The position numbers were made by a program, and so were the translations under genes. Shown here piece after piece: positions 27,247 through 35,916 of a stretch of DNA of 64,000 nt (its first letter is position 1; every line of letters begins with the position of its first letter). The notes under the pieces were generated by a model that saw nothing but the letters and a program-made list of their open reading frames with translations, had not been told where the DNA came from and ran no database searches. This DNA comes from Exobacillus caeni (GTDB lineage Bacteria; Bacillota; Bacilli; Bacillales; Guptibacillaceae): assembly GCF_005747095.1 (NCBI RefSeq), contig NZ_SWLG01000008.1, forward strand, positions 215,894-279,893, given 5' to 3'.

Positions 27247-27789
27247 TTATATCAGTTCTTTTCCCATGATTATTTGTGGACTTTCTATAGAAAGGACCGG
27301 AGCATTCATTTTGATTAGCATCCATCCTTTCTTTTGATAAAACTTAATTGCAGGATTGTTGCTGGTGCCTGTCGTCAAAACTGATGTCCTATGATCCGCT
27401 TGAGATAGCAATTCATCATGCAAGCGGCTCGCAATTCCAAGACGTTTGTAGGAAGGGTCCACAGCTATCTCGACAAACTCAAAGCAATTACTCAACCAGT
27501 GTTTTATCTGTTCTTCTGTGAGCTGTGCTGCGATTTTTTGTCGGTAAAATTGGTCTGGAAAACTTGAATATCCATAAGCAAATCCAACGATCCTTTCTTT
27601 TGTATCTTTTCCCTTTACACCATAGAATCCCTTGTAACCTGCATGTTTTTTAATATTGGAAACTGCAGCCTCTTTATCATCGGTTGTATAGCCTTCTTTT
27701 AAAAATGTTTTACAGTATAGCTCTCCTATTTGTTCCAAATCTGTGTCCTGTTGATCAAAAGTATCGAATGTGATATTTTCTGATAACAT
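27247..27789 (-). CDS. GNAT family N-acetyltransferase
   Basis: A 180-residue GNAT with the acetyl-CoA-binding segment IAVDPSYKRLGIASRLHDEL (about 110-129) and the usual late NNPAIKFYQKKGW. The N-terminal part contains VGFAYGYSS. The acceptor substrate is not evident. The start at 27789 is the only good one. It lies between the metS T-box and the LysR gene and looks monocistronic. Confidence 0.85.
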   Translation of the reverse strand: MLSENITFDTFDQQDTDLEQIGELYCKTFLKEGYTTDDKEAAVSNIKKHAGYKGFYGVKGKDTKERIVGFAYGYSSFPDQFYRQKIAAQLTEEQIKHWLSNCFEFVEIAVDPSYKRLGIASRLHDELLSQADHRTSVLTTGTSNNPAIKFYQKKGWMLIKMNAPVLSIESPQIIMGKELI

Positions 27790-27904
27790 ACTTCACCCCG
27801 TAACCATTCATAAAATTTTGATTGAACAATGTACTACTAAAAATCGATTCTATTGGCTGTTGCTATTGTCTTTATACCGTTAAAAAGCTATGAAGCCATT
27901 CCTT

Positions 27905-28804
27905 TTATATATCGACCATACCATTCAAGACTTTTAGAAAAGTCTTTGCAGATGGTGTTAATGCGTATTCGCTTTCTAAGCTTACCAGCGCTATTTTCCT
28001 GAATAATGCCGGAAAATCCGCCGGCTCAAGCTTAACGAGCGTTCTGCTATCTAACAATTCTTTCGCAAACGATTCAGTGAGCAGTGTGACACCATGCCCC
28101 TTTCGGATAAAATCCATTGCTGTGAAAGGAGGAAGCTCTAACGATTCCAGCCCAAAGCTCATAAAAGTCTTTTGCCAATGCTTACTCTCCTCACTCCAGT
28201 CCGTGAGAATATATGGGTTGCTGTATTTAAACACATCTCCTACAGTATAGCTTTTTGCTTTTAACCTGCTTAATTGATGGTTTTTATTAGCTGCAAGGAT
28301 AAGGGGTTCCTTTATCAAAAGCAGTTCTTTCAAGTCACTATTAAAAAACGGAGAAGTGATCAAGCCCATTTTTACAAATCCATCATACAGCATTTCCATG
28401 ATTTGCTGATTATGACCTGTATGGATAACCAGGTTAATCTCTGGATAATTCTGTTGCATTGCCACGATCGCTGAACTAAATAGACCAGTTGTAAAAGTAG
28501 GCAATGTCCCTATTTTAATTTCTCCCCTTTTTCCTTCTTTGATCGATTGAGCTCTTTCTGCTCCTTTTAAAAGAACTTCTAATGCCTGCCTTGCATAAGG
28601 AAGAAATCCCTTGCCCAAATCTGTTAGTTCCATATGTTTTCCAACTCGATTAAATATAGGGCCTCCGATGCTTTTCTCCAGTTCTTTAATTCGTAAGCTT
28701 ATCGTAGGCTGTGAAACATCCAGGTACCTTGCCGCTTTACTAAAAGACCCTAGACGGACAACCTGATCAAATGCCTTCAGCTGGTTGATTTCCAACGCTC
28801 CCAC
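27905..28804 (-). CDS. LysR family transcriptional regulator
   Basis: A 299-residue LysR regulator. The N-terminal winged helix-turn-helix shows AFDQVVRLGSFSKAARYLDVSQPTISLRIKELE (region about 10-42), and a periplasmic-binding-like effector domain follows. It is transcribed away from the methyltransferase gene at 28918, and the shared gap likely holds its operator. The start is uncertain: a GTG at 28804 lies only 2 nt after GGAGG, and an in-frame TTG at 28795 lies 11 nt after it. Confidence 0.9.
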   Translation of the reverse strand: MGALEINQLKAFDQVVRLGSFSKAARYLDVSQPTISLRIKELEKSIGGPIFNRVGKHMELTDLGKGFLPYARQALEVLLKGAERAQSIKEGKRGEIKIGTLPTFTTGLFSSAIVAMQQNYPEINLVIHTGHNQQIMEMLYDGFVKMGLITSPFFNSDLKELLLIKEPLILAANKNHQLSRLKAKSYTVGDVFKYSNPYILTDWSEESKHWQKTFMSFGLESLELPPFTAMDFIRKGHGVTLLTESFAKELLDSRTLVKLEPADFPALFRKIALVSLESEYALTPSAKTFLKVLNGMVDI

Positions 28805-28917
28805 TCCCTCCTATAAAAAAATCTAATAATAAGTATAGTTTCTATTATATTGTTTAATATCTTTTTCCTACCTATACTTTACCTATACAAATCTTAAAAA
28901 GAAAGAAGGAAAGAATC
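28805..28917. promoter_or_regulatory. Divergent promoter region of the LysR and methyltransferase genes
   Basis: This very AT-rich gap contains the direct repeat ACCTATAC (two copies, centred near 28877 and 28886) and a further related CTATAC element. LysR-type regulators usually act from such divergent gaps; the exact operator is inferred. Confidence 0.4.
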
Positions 28918-29538
28918 TTGCTATTAAAAAAATTTAGAGACATCATCGACAGTCAATACAGAATGCCGAGTGGATTGTTGGGATGGTATATAGGCGAAAA
29001 AATGAATCGCCAGCATAAAACTGAAACTAACTGGACAATCAACCTTTTAAACCTTCAGGAAAACGAAGATATTCTTGATATAGGATGCGGAGCAGGTTAT
29101 GCAATAAAACTTTTGCTAGACGAATCTCCTACTCATCGGGTTACTGGAATAGACTTATCAAAGACCCTCATCAACTCGGCAAAGAGAAGAAACTATAAAA
29201 AAATCACCAATAAAAGAGCTTCGTTTGTTCTTGGAAATGTAAACAATCTTCCTTTTAAAGACAGACAGTTTTCGAGAGTGTTTAGCATCCATTCAATTTA
29301 CTTCTGGGGAGATTTACAAGGATCAATCAATGAGATACACCGAGTGCTTAAACCAACAAGTTCTCTGTGTATTACACTTTGTGATGGAAAAAATGGAGTA
29401 AGCTGGGAGGGGATAACTAAAATGATTCATTCACAACTTCTACCTTTATTGGAAGAGGCTGGCTTCAAAAACGTTAGGATTATAAGGGGTCCACTCTCCA
29501 GAAAATACCACACTCTAGCTGTTACCGGTGAACTGTGA
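28918..29538 (+). CDS. Class I SAM-dependent methyltransferase
   Basis: A 206-residue Methyltransf_11-type enzyme: motif I ILDIGCGAGYAIK (about 55-67), the acidic-loop GIDLSKTLI, then FSRVFSIHSIYFW and HRVLKPTSSL. It may act under the divergently encoded LysR. The start is a TTG at 28918 with GAAGGAAAG just upstream. The substrate cannot be predicted. Confidence 0.82.
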   Translation: MLLKKFRDIIDSQYRMPSGLLGWYIGEKMNRQHKTETNWTINLLNLQENEDILDIGCGAGYAIKLLLDESPTHRVTGIDLSKTLINSAKRRNYKKITNKRASFVLGNVNNLPFKDRQFSRVFSIHSIYFWGDLQGSINEIHRVLKPTSSLCITLCDGKNGVSWEGITKMIHSQLLPLLEEAGFKNVRIIRGPLSRKYHTLAVTGEL

Positions 29539-29572
29539 CCAGGCAGCCTGTGCCTGACAGATTTCTGTTACT

Positions 29573-29605
29573 TAAAAACCAGACATCAAAAATGATGTCT
29601 GGTTC
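29573..29605 (-). terminator. Terminator of the DAACS transporter gene
   Basis: AACCAGACATC pairs with GATGTCTGGTT around a 6-nt loop. On the minus strand it is followed by TTTTTAAG. The stem also lies after the plus-strand methyltransferase, though without a T-run in that direction. Confidence 0.75.
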
Positions 29606-29611
29606 TAAGAA

Positions 29612-30844
29612 TCATGAAGAAACGGGTTCTTTTTCATTATCTTCTGTTTTACTGATCAAAGTAGTTCCGACAAGATCACCTGTGACATTCAATGCTGTTG
29701 CTCCCATTCCAACGAGGGCGTCGATTGAAGCAAGCAATGCAACAACTTCGATCGGCAATCCAACCTGCGCAAAGACTGTTGCGATCATGACAAGCCCTGC
29801 ACCGGGTACTCCAGCAGTACCGATTGATGCGAGTGTACCGACAACAACAATGGCAACCATATTTGCAAGGCTTAGAGTCGTATCCGTATAATTTGCTGCG
29901 AATACAGCAGAAACCGCGATTCTAATCGCTGCTCCGTCCATGTTTATCGTTGCGCCAAGTGGCAAGCTAAAGCCATACAAACTTTTAGATATACCTAATT
30001 TACTTGCTGCATTTAACGTTACCGGCAATGTTCCAGAGCTGCTCTGGGTCACGAAAGCCGTAATCATCGGAGTACGGGCCTGGGCAAAAAACTGCCCTGG
30101 CTTCACTTTAAATAACAACATTAAAACAATATAAATTCCAATTTGAACGAACAAAGCTATATAAAGAACAGCGACCATATTTCCAAGCGAAAGTATGGTG
30201 TCTAACCCCTGGTTCCCAACCGTTTTTGCGATAATAGCAAAAATACCGATCGGAACATATTGCAAAATGATGTTCATGATCTGAAAAGTCGCTTCATTCA
30301 TTCCATCGACCACTTTATAAATGTGATCGCCAAGCACTCTATGTTCATCTGAACTTCTCAATGCAGAAATGGCAATTCCAAAAGTAACTGCCATAAAAAT
30401 AATGCCGAGTAAATTCATTTCAGTGAATGCCGTAACAATATTGCTCGGCACGATATTGAGCAACACACTCGCAATGCCGGGATGCTCATTAGCCTCGATT
30501 GTTTCATTCGTCTGCTGGGTAATTCCTTCACCCGGCCCCATGACCGTCGCCACAATCAATCCGACGATAAGTGCCAGAGCTGATGTTACCACATAATATA
30601 AAAACACTTTTCCACCCATGCGTCCTAAATTTCCTAACCGTGTCTGGTTAACTCCGACAATCAATGTAAATAAGATCAGCGGAATGATTATAAACTGAAG
30701 CAACCGAATCAACAAGTCACCGAATGGCGCCAATACATTTGCATCCTCGCCAAAAATAAGACCAACGATAACACCAAGAAAAAGCGCAATCGTTATTTTT
30801 ATTATTAAAGATACATTTAGATATCGTTTCATAAGTGTACCCAA
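29612..30844 (-). CDS. Dicarboxylate/amino acid:cation symporter (DAACS family)
   Basis: A 410-residue GltP/DctA-type secondary transporter for glutamate, aspartate or C4-dicarboxylates. The reentrant-loop signature TQSSSGTLPVTL (about 260-271), the cation-binding GATINMDGAA (about 292-301) and VGMGATALNVTGD near the C-terminus are intact. The TTG start at 30844 has AAAGGAGG 7 nt upstream. It is a single gene with its own terminator. Confidence 0.92.
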   Translation of the reverse strand: MGTLMKRYLNVSLIIKITIALFLGVIVGLIFGEDANVLAPFGDLLIRLLQFIIIPLILFTLIVGVNQTRLGNLGRMGGKVFLYYVVTSALALIVGLIVATVMGPGEGITQQTNETIEANEHPGIASVLLNIVPSNIVTAFTEMNLLGIIFMAVTFGIAISALRSSDEHRVLGDHIYKVVDGMNEATFQIMNIILQYVPIGIFAIIAKTVGNQGLDTILSLGNMVAVLYIALFVQIGIYIVLMLLFKVKPGQFFAQARTPMITAFVTQSSSGTLPVTLNAASKLGISKSLYGFSLPLGATINMDGAAIRIAVSAVFAANYTDTTLSLANMVAIVVVGTLASIGTAGVPGAGLVMIATVFAQVGLPIEVVALLASIDALVGMGATALNVTGDLVGTTLISKTEDNEKEPVSS

Positions 30845-30998
30845 GTTATTCCCTCCTTTTTATCTATTATTCCTATAAGTTTTATCGGGATTATACTAGT
30901 AAATTAATCGGAAAATGTCAACTATAAGAACTTTTTCTGTTTTGTCTTATACTAAATGATCTTTTTGCTTACTTGTTGTATAATAAGCTCCCATTAAG

Positions 30999-31487
30999 GA
31001 TGAACTGCGACGCAATTGCAGCATTGATTTCCGGGCAGTTCGCTTTCCGCCGGCAACGCTTCAGCTTCCTTGTCAGCAAAAACCGCCTGTCTAGTTTCGG
31101 CTCACAGAGACTAGTGGATTTCCCTCACCTCCTTGCGATAAGGCAACATCGGCTCTCTTTCATTCGGCGTTGATTCTTATCTCCATGCGATTCAATCCAA
31201 TCCATACCTCTCTTGGCGTTCGCCTCCACTTTTCAACACTGCGGGATCTTCAGATGTTGCTTTTCCCGCAGGAGTCGACTGCCCTCTGCTCCAATTAATT
31301 GACGTTTTCAAAGATGTGGAACGTCAAAGACAGCTCAGCGAAGGTAATACACGCAGACTCCTCGAAAATGAACATCACAATTTCTCCGTGCGATATAACG
31401 CTGCCGTATCCTTCCTTGTCCTGCGAGCCCCCGGAAAGCGTAGTGTACTTCCGTAGCGGTCAGCCGTTTGCTATGTCGCAGTTTTTC
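30999..31487. repeat. Noncoding repeat element of about 490 bp with inverted ends (MITE-like)
   Basis: The left end GATGAACTGCGAC (30999-31011) and right end GTCGCAGTTTTTC (31475-31487) are imperfect inverted repeats. The inside is GC-richer than its surroundings, has no convincing gene, and holds CAGTTCGCTTTCCGCCGG and TTTTCCCGCAGGAGTCGACTGCCC stretches (given partly) typical of dispersed Bacillaceae repeats. A short relative lies at 13176. No transposase is encoded. Confidence 0.6.
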
Positions 31488-31761
31488 GCTTTTGTGGATA
31501 AACAACAATCTTTTAGAAAAGAGCCTTACTAAGTAAAGGGATAATTCGAGAATAAAAGGAAGAACTAAAGAAGCTTTCATAAGTAAGAGGGATAAAGTGT
31601 TTTATCCACATTGCTCTCTTAAGCGGAATTAACGGAGGTGATAAGAATAAGATGGCTGATTCAAAAGCCAGGAGTTCAATCTAGCGTTCGCACCTGGAAA
31701 ACAACATGTGACCTGAATGCAATGGAAATGGAAAGCTGACCCTGACCCGCTGTACTCAATA
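31488..31761. other. Gap after the repeat, no supported gene
   Basis: It contains a dyad GGATAAA-GTGT-TTTATCC near 31590 flanked by AAGAG/CTCTT. A GGAGGTGATAAG ribosome-site look-alike near 31635 starts a nine-codon frame only. I see no supported gene. Confidence 0.5.
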
Positions 31762-32544
31762 TTATCGTTGAATACCAAAGTGTTTTTGCAACATCTCTGT
31801 AAATTGTCTTTTATCAATATTCTCTTTCTTCACTTTTCCATCGACCCATTCAGTAAAAGAAGTCCCTGTTAAAGTTATATTTCCTCTGTCTGTTAACCGG
31901 GTAGCTAAAGGGCGCTTGTTAAAAGGAGAATCGGGGTGTTTTCGAATTACTTCTTGCACCTCGTTTAAAGTGGATACGTTCTTCATTGCCTCCGACGCAT
32001 CAAAAACATACCCTGGTTTCCATTCGTTCTCTTTTTGATATAGCTTCATAAAAAATATGTAATCACCGTGTTCAGTATCAACACCTTCAACACGAAACGC
32101 ACCATTTTTAGATGTCACAATCTCGCCGTTAAACGGAACAGGTTTTAAAGGTAAATTCGTTCCAAAACCAGTATCAATGATATAAGATTGTTCTTTGTGA
32201 TTCAGAATAATCGCTACATGGGTTTTCCCAATCGTATTCCATCGTTGATTTGAAGAATCATATGTTACTCCCCGAATCAAAGAAACATTAAAACCATTCT
32301 CTAGCAAAAACAAATAAAGAATAGCGTTCAGGTCATAACAAAGTCCACCTTGATTTTTTGTCAGTATTTTCGTTATGAGATTCTCCTTTGTTATTTCATC
32401 TGCTTGATCTTCTAGAACATTCAAGTTTTCAAATGGGATTTCCATCGCTGCATTATTGAGAACCTCAGGTAAGTTGTTAAAAGTAATTGTTTTATTTTTA
32501 GAAAGACCAATCCTTTCTCGAAACAATAAGTTCAGGTTATTCAT
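31762..32544 (-). CDS. nat: Arylamine N-acetyltransferase
   Basis: A 260-residue NAT enzyme that transfers acetyl from acetyl-CoA to arylamines or hydrazines. The Cys-His-Asp triad is visible: C69 (QGGLCYDLN), H109 (KTHVAIIL), D124 (IIDTGFG). The length is typical. I chose the ATG at 32544 because GGAGG lies 7 nt upstream; the frame extends 24 codons further but without a ribosome site and across a terminator. Xenobiotic detoxification is the usual role suggested. Confidence 0.92.
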   Translation of the reverse strand: MNNLNLLFRERIGLSKNKTITFNNLPEVLNNAAMEIPFENLNVLEDQADEITKENLITKILTKNQGGLCYDLNAILYLFLLENGFNVSLIRGVTYDSSNQRWNTIGKTHVAIILNHKEQSYIIDTGFGTNLPLKPVPFNGEIVTSKNGAFRVEGVDTEHGDYIFFMKLYQKENEWKPGYVFDASEAMKNVSTLNEVQEVIRKHPDSPFNKRPLATRLTDRGNITLTGTSFTEWVDGKVKKENIDKRQFTEMLQKHFGIQR

Positions 32545-32585
32545 AAACATTCCTCCTTTACAGGCCATTTTAAAGTATTCTAAGC

Positions 32586-32612
32586 AAAAAAAAACGTGTG
32601 AACACTCACACG
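32586..32612 (-). terminator. Terminator after the GyrI-like gene
   Basis: On the minus strand CGTGTGA-GTGT-TCACACG is followed by nine T. Confidence 0.92.
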
Positions 32613-32637
32613 CCATGAAGATTGCTATCTCTAATAA

Positions 32638-33126
32638 TCACTTTTTTATAACAGGAATCAAGATATCAAAATGAGGATCTTCCAAATCGCGGCCAACCGG
32701 GTATCTCTCATGTTTGATAGGAAGGTCATCGTAGTACGTTAAATCTGTTTCTGTATATGGAGAATACTCGCTTTCCTTAAACCATTGATAAAGGTTTTGG
32801 TAAGATTCTCCGATATCCTTCCCTTTTTTATGATGTGTAATAATGTAGGTCATTTCCGGCACTTTGATTTCCACCATACCTTCAGGAACTTCCTGTTCTT
32901 CTCCAACTTCAAAAACCGAATAATGTACAAAGCCATCAGGTCTCAAGTGATAGGATAAACCTAATTGAACTTCCGGGTTTACTGCTTGTTCTAGTTCTCC
33001 AACACGGCTGCTCATTTTCAAAATTACATCTTTAAGCGTATGGATCTCAGTGTAGGGTCCCTCCCATTTAAATCCGATGCCGCGATATGCCGGCACTTCT
33101 ACAATGTCATAACTAAAATTAGCCAC
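32638..33126 (-). CDS. GyrI-like/AraC effector-binding domain protein
   Basis: A 162-residue stand-alone effector-binding (SOUL/GyrI-like) domain without a DNA-binding part: the early ALTERNATE-type strand VPAYRGIGFKWEGPY, the middle GLSYHLRPDGFVHYS and the late YYDDLPIKHERYP. Such proteins bind small hydrophobic ligands or hydrolyse some of them; the role here is unknown. The ATG at 33126 follows an AAGGGGG site. Confidence 0.78.
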   Translation of the reverse strand: MANFSYDIVEVPAYRGIGFKWEGPYTEIHTLKDVILKMSSRVGELEQAVNPEVQLGLSYHLRPDGFVHYSVFEVGEEQEVPEGMVEIKVPEMTYIITHHKKGKDIGESYQNLYQWFKESEYSPYTETDLTYYDDLPIKHERYPVGRDLEDPHFDILIPVIKK

Positions 33127-33213
33127 TAAAAAACCCCCTTTAATTTTTATCCGGGAGTAATTTCGATTTCAATCGTTTCTTTTCCTGCTTTCTCTTTAAA
33201 TAATCCATACCTC

Positions 33214-33882
33214 TTAGTTGCTGGAACGTTTATTAATGTTTAACTTTTTCGTCTTTTCGTTAACATAAGCATAAATAATATCCTTCACCTTCAAATCGTT
33301 TGATTCTAAATGCTGTTGTAGCCACTCTTTGGATTTGCCAAGCAATCTTAAATTCCGATGTTGAATTCTTCCATCGATGATGACAGCGATAGGCATCCCT
33401 TCATCATCGATAGGTATTTCTAAGTGTTGAACTGTTACCGGTGTGTTTTCGGCTTTTGGAATCACACTTATTTCGCCGATCGGTTCAAGCATTGCATACT
33501 CCACGTCTGATATTTTGGGATAACCCTTACTCCTTAATATCGAAAGCACCTGTGATACAGATAAATGAGACTTTTCTAGATTGTCTTCAAGAATCTGGCC
33601 ATCCTTTATTAACAAGGTGGGTTCACCTAAAAAGAAACGGTTTCCGAATTGGCTTAATGTAAGCATTGAAAAAATGATATGTAATCCAACCAGAATGGCT
33701 AATACATACAGAGTGGGCAAATATTCAGTACTGATCAGTGGTTCTGAAGCAACTGTTCCCACAATGATGATGGCAACTAAATCATACGGTGTCATTTGAA
33801 TGATTGTTGACTTTCCCATCAATCTCATTATTGCTATCGTAATCAAGTACAGACTTAGAATCTTTATTACTAACATCATCGT
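33214..33882 (-). CDS. DUF421/YetF family membrane protein
   Basis: About 222 residues. Three N-terminal helices carry the family motif MRLMGKSTIIQMTPYDLV, followed by a cytoplasmic domain with the conserved LLIKDGQI and a late IPIAVIIDG-type stretch. Proteins of this YetF/YkjA/YrbG family are spread through Bacilli, some sporulation-linked; biochemical function is unknown. The frame opens to 33939 (GTG), but without a ribosome site. I prefer the ATG at 33882 preceded by AAGCGGTG. Confidence 0.8.
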   Translation of the reverse strand, partial: TMMLVIKILSLYLITIAIMRLMGKSTIIQMTPYDLVAIIIVGTVASEPLISTEYLPTLYVLAILVGLHIIFSMLTLSQFGNRFFLGEPTLLIKDGQILEDNLEKSHLSVSQVLSILRSKGYPKISDVEYAMLEPIGEISVIPKAENTPVTVQHLEIPIDDEGMPIAVIIDGRIQHRNLRLLGKSKEWLQQHLESNDLKVKDIIYAYVNEKTKKLNINKRSSN

Positions 33883-33957
33883 ATCACCGCTTATTAAGTA
33901 ATTAACAACCTGGTATAATGTATTTTTCCCAAACTCCACATTTGAATGCCATTATTT

Positions 33958-33996
33958 AAAAAAATCCACCATTCTCACAGAAAGGTGGATTTTTTC
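33958..33996. terminator. Terminator after the MBL hydrolase gene
   Basis: AAAAATCCACC pairs with GGTGGATTTTT; both flanks are A/T runs. It serves the minus-strand gene at 34001. Confidence 0.88.
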
Positions 33997-34000
33997 TAAG

Positions 34001-34966
34001 TTATTTATTTAGTGTTTGTTTTGATAAGTAATCCGTTATCCCCATTGCACATACGCTCAAATCAAGATTTAGTATTTCATACACAACCGCATCCCGCGAT
34101 ACGTTCTTAGTATCAAGGAACCTGCTTACCAAATCAAAAAGCTTTTCAGAAATAAGTTGGGATTTTTCCTGAAAGGATAACTCCGGATTCGTTTCTATGA
34201 CTGTTTTCCCGGCTTCAACAAATTTAGGTAGCCAGTGTCGTAGCTGATCAAAAACTTCATCTGGATTTTCTGACATTCCATAATGGCCAAAATAAATACG
34301 ATCAACACCATAGTCCTCAATCCGTTTAGCTGATTGTAACATTGCCTCCGGACTAAATTGATTAGGAGAAGTTGAGGGCAAATAAAGCTCAACCCCATCA
34401 AGAAGCAATTGAGGATAATAAACACCAACTGTATCACCTGTAAAAACACCGTTACTTTTTGAATCAAAAATAGAAAAGTGATGTTTTGCGTGTCCCGGGG
34501 TATCCATAAAAGTAAGGGTTCTTCCTTCGCTTAACTCCAATGTATCTCCATCTTCTTTTATAATAAGGTTTTCTTCTGGAATCGGAAGTATCGGATCAAA
34601 CAGTTCATCAAATTTTTCGCCATAAACAGCTTTTGCACCTTCTATAAGCCTGGAAGGATTCGAAAGGTGTCTGTATCCCTTCTGATGGACAACAACTTTT
34701 GCATTCGGGCACTTTTGAAGCAAAAGGCCCACTCCTCCTGCATGATCAAGGTGAATATGAGTCACAATGATATATTTTATTTTTTTAAGAGCTATTTTCA
34801 TTTCTTCTAACCCATTCAACAAGTGAGGGAGGGACGGACTGGCACTCGTTTCAATAATAGTAAGTTCCTCTTCATGAAACACGTAAGAACCTGTTCTCTG
34901 GTTCATCCCTAAATCAAATAAGTCGATTAGTGATATGTTATAACCTAATTCAATCGGTTTCTCCAT
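34001..34966 (-). CDS. MBL-fold metallo-hydrolase
   Basis: A 321-residue metallo-beta-lactamase-fold enzyme. The HxHxDH zinc motif is THIHLDHAGG (about 71-80), followed by DTPGHAKHH and GVFTGDTVG as further metal ligands. The glyoxalase II-like core carries a C-terminal helical extension resembling the YflN-type group. The substrate is unknown. ATG at 34966 follows AGGAGG. Confidence 0.87.
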   Translation of the reverse strand: MEKPIELGYNISLIDLFDLGMNQRTGSYVFHEEELTIIETSASPSLPHLLNGLEEMKIALKKIKYIIVTHIHLDHAGGVGLLLQKCPNAKVVVHQKGYRHLSNPSRLIEGAKAVYGEKFDELFDPILPIPEENLIIKEDGDTLELSEGRTLTFMDTPGHAKHHFSIFDSKSNGVFTGDTVGVYYPQLLLDGVELYLPSTSPNQFSPEAMLQSAKRIEDYGVDRIYFGHYGMSENPDEVFDQLRHWLPKFVEAGKTVIETNPELSFQEKSQLISEKLFDLVSRFLDTKNVSRDAVVYEILNLDLSVCAMGITDYLSKQTLNK

Positions 34967-35129
34967 ATTTTCCTCCTGTGAAAAAAAGTCGTCTGTATCT
35001 TATTTCTGTTTAATATAACAAAAATCCTTTTAACGGTAGGAAAAACCAGATAAGATATGAATACATATGCAAATTATGGGTTTTAGTTTTATAAGAAGTA
35101 ACTGGTATATGTATAGCTAATCTACCCAT

Positions 35130-35159
35130 TTGATTAGTAATCGTATAGTCGGGTATTCT
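35130..35159 (+). promoter_or_regulatory. Possible promoter of the OsmC-family gene
   Basis: TTGATT (35130-35135), an 18-nt spacer and TATTCT (35154-35159) lie just before the gene. The match is modest. Confidence 0.35.
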
Positions 35160-35181
35160 TATAAATAGGTGGTGATATAAG

Positions 35182-35652
35182 ATGAGCAAACCAATTGAAT
35201 TAACGGAAATTAAAATCATCCAGAAAGATACCGCAAATAAGATCCGAGAAGCATATATCGGTGATTTCGAGGAACCTGTTATGTATGGTGTACATGGAGG
35301 GGTAAAGGAGTTTTATGGAACTGAACCTGAAACAGAATATCCGTCTACACTTGACCACATCGTGGCAGCTGCCGGCGGCTGACTGGTCGGCACTCTTTCT
35401 GGCGCGCTGGAAGCGCGTAAAATACCCACTTCGCCGGATAAAGTCAATGCAAAGGTTCAGGGTACCATCGAAGCCCCTGAAGGTGTGTTAAAAATCACTA
35501 AGATCAGCTGTGAATATAACGTCAAGGTTCCGGAGGGTAAACGAGATGCTGCCGAACGGGCTCTGTCTGTTTTTGATAGAGGCTGTCCAGTCGCCCAAAC
35601 CCTTAAAGGGGCTATTGAGTTCGAACATAATTGGAACATTGAAGAATATTAA
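35182..35652 (+). CDS. OsmC-family peroxiredoxin-like protein with in-frame TGA at the catalytic cysteine: candidate selenoprotein
   Basis: ATG at 35182 has AGGTGGTGA upstream. The frame runs 156 codons to TAA at 35650, broken only by TGA at 35380-35382 (codon 67). OsmC/Ohr proteins reduce organic hydroperoxides with a peroxidatic Cys in a GCLxGTL-type motif and a second Cys in CPV. Here the first motif reads AAGG-TGA-LVGTLSGALEAR and the second RGCPVAQTL (C135). Everything before and after fits the family, so the TGA replaces exactly the catalytic Cys. A stem-loop resembling a bacterial SECIS follows. I read it as Sec67; without selABCD it would be a 66-residue dead fragment. No sel genes are in this window. 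A nonsense mutation or sequencing error remains possible. Confidence 0.7.
35380..35446 (+). promoter_or_regulatory. Candidate bacterial SECIS element
   Basis: The apical stem CGCGCT (35403-35408) pairs perfectly with AGCGCG (35412-35417) around the loop GGA. The loop begins with G and lies 26 nt after the TGA, inside the 16-37 nt range reported for bacterial SECIS. A lower helix can form: CGGC (35388-35391) with GCCG (35433-35436), and TGACT (35380-35384, including the TGA) with AGTCA (35442-35446). Pairing read by eye; not computed. Confidence 0.55.
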
Positions 35653-35705
35653 AATCTATATGAACAGAAATTCCTGATCTTTTTAAATTAGAATAAAGCC
35701 TATGG

Positions 35706-35746
35706 AAAAATGGTTGTAAACTAAAAACGTTTACAACCATTTTTTC
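35706..35746 (+). terminator. Terminator after the OsmC-family gene
   Basis: TGGTTGTAAAC pairs with GTTTACAACCA, followed by TTTTTTC. It comes after the full-length stop (TAA at 35650), consistent with the whole region past the TGA being one transcription unit. Confidence 0.92.
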
Positions 35747-35844
35747 TACAATATTAATAAAAAATCTTTTGGGTACATATCGATTAAGGTAAGTCAAAGT
35801 TAAAACGAAAGCTCCAGCCTAAAAATAGCCTTCTTTATCAGACA

Positions 35845-35896
35845 AAAAACCCCCACACCGCTGCAGATTTCCACATAATCTGGAAGCTGTATGGGA
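35845..35896 (-). terminator. Terminator after the YhcN-like gene
   Basis: On the minus strand CCCATACAGC pairs with GCGGTGTGGG, with an inner CAGATT/AATCTG helix, followed by GGTTTTTTG. Confidence 0.8.
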
Positions 35897-35916
35897 AACC
35901 AACTTCATCCTTTTAG

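Noticed and set aside
31299..31580. Small frames inside the 31-kb repeat
   Set aside because: They fall in a noncoding repeat element and lack start sites.
35182..35382. Reading the OsmC gene as a complete 66-residue protein
   Set aside because: It would end exactly before the catalytic residue, while 90 further codons continue the family sequence in the same frame to a normal stop and terminator.
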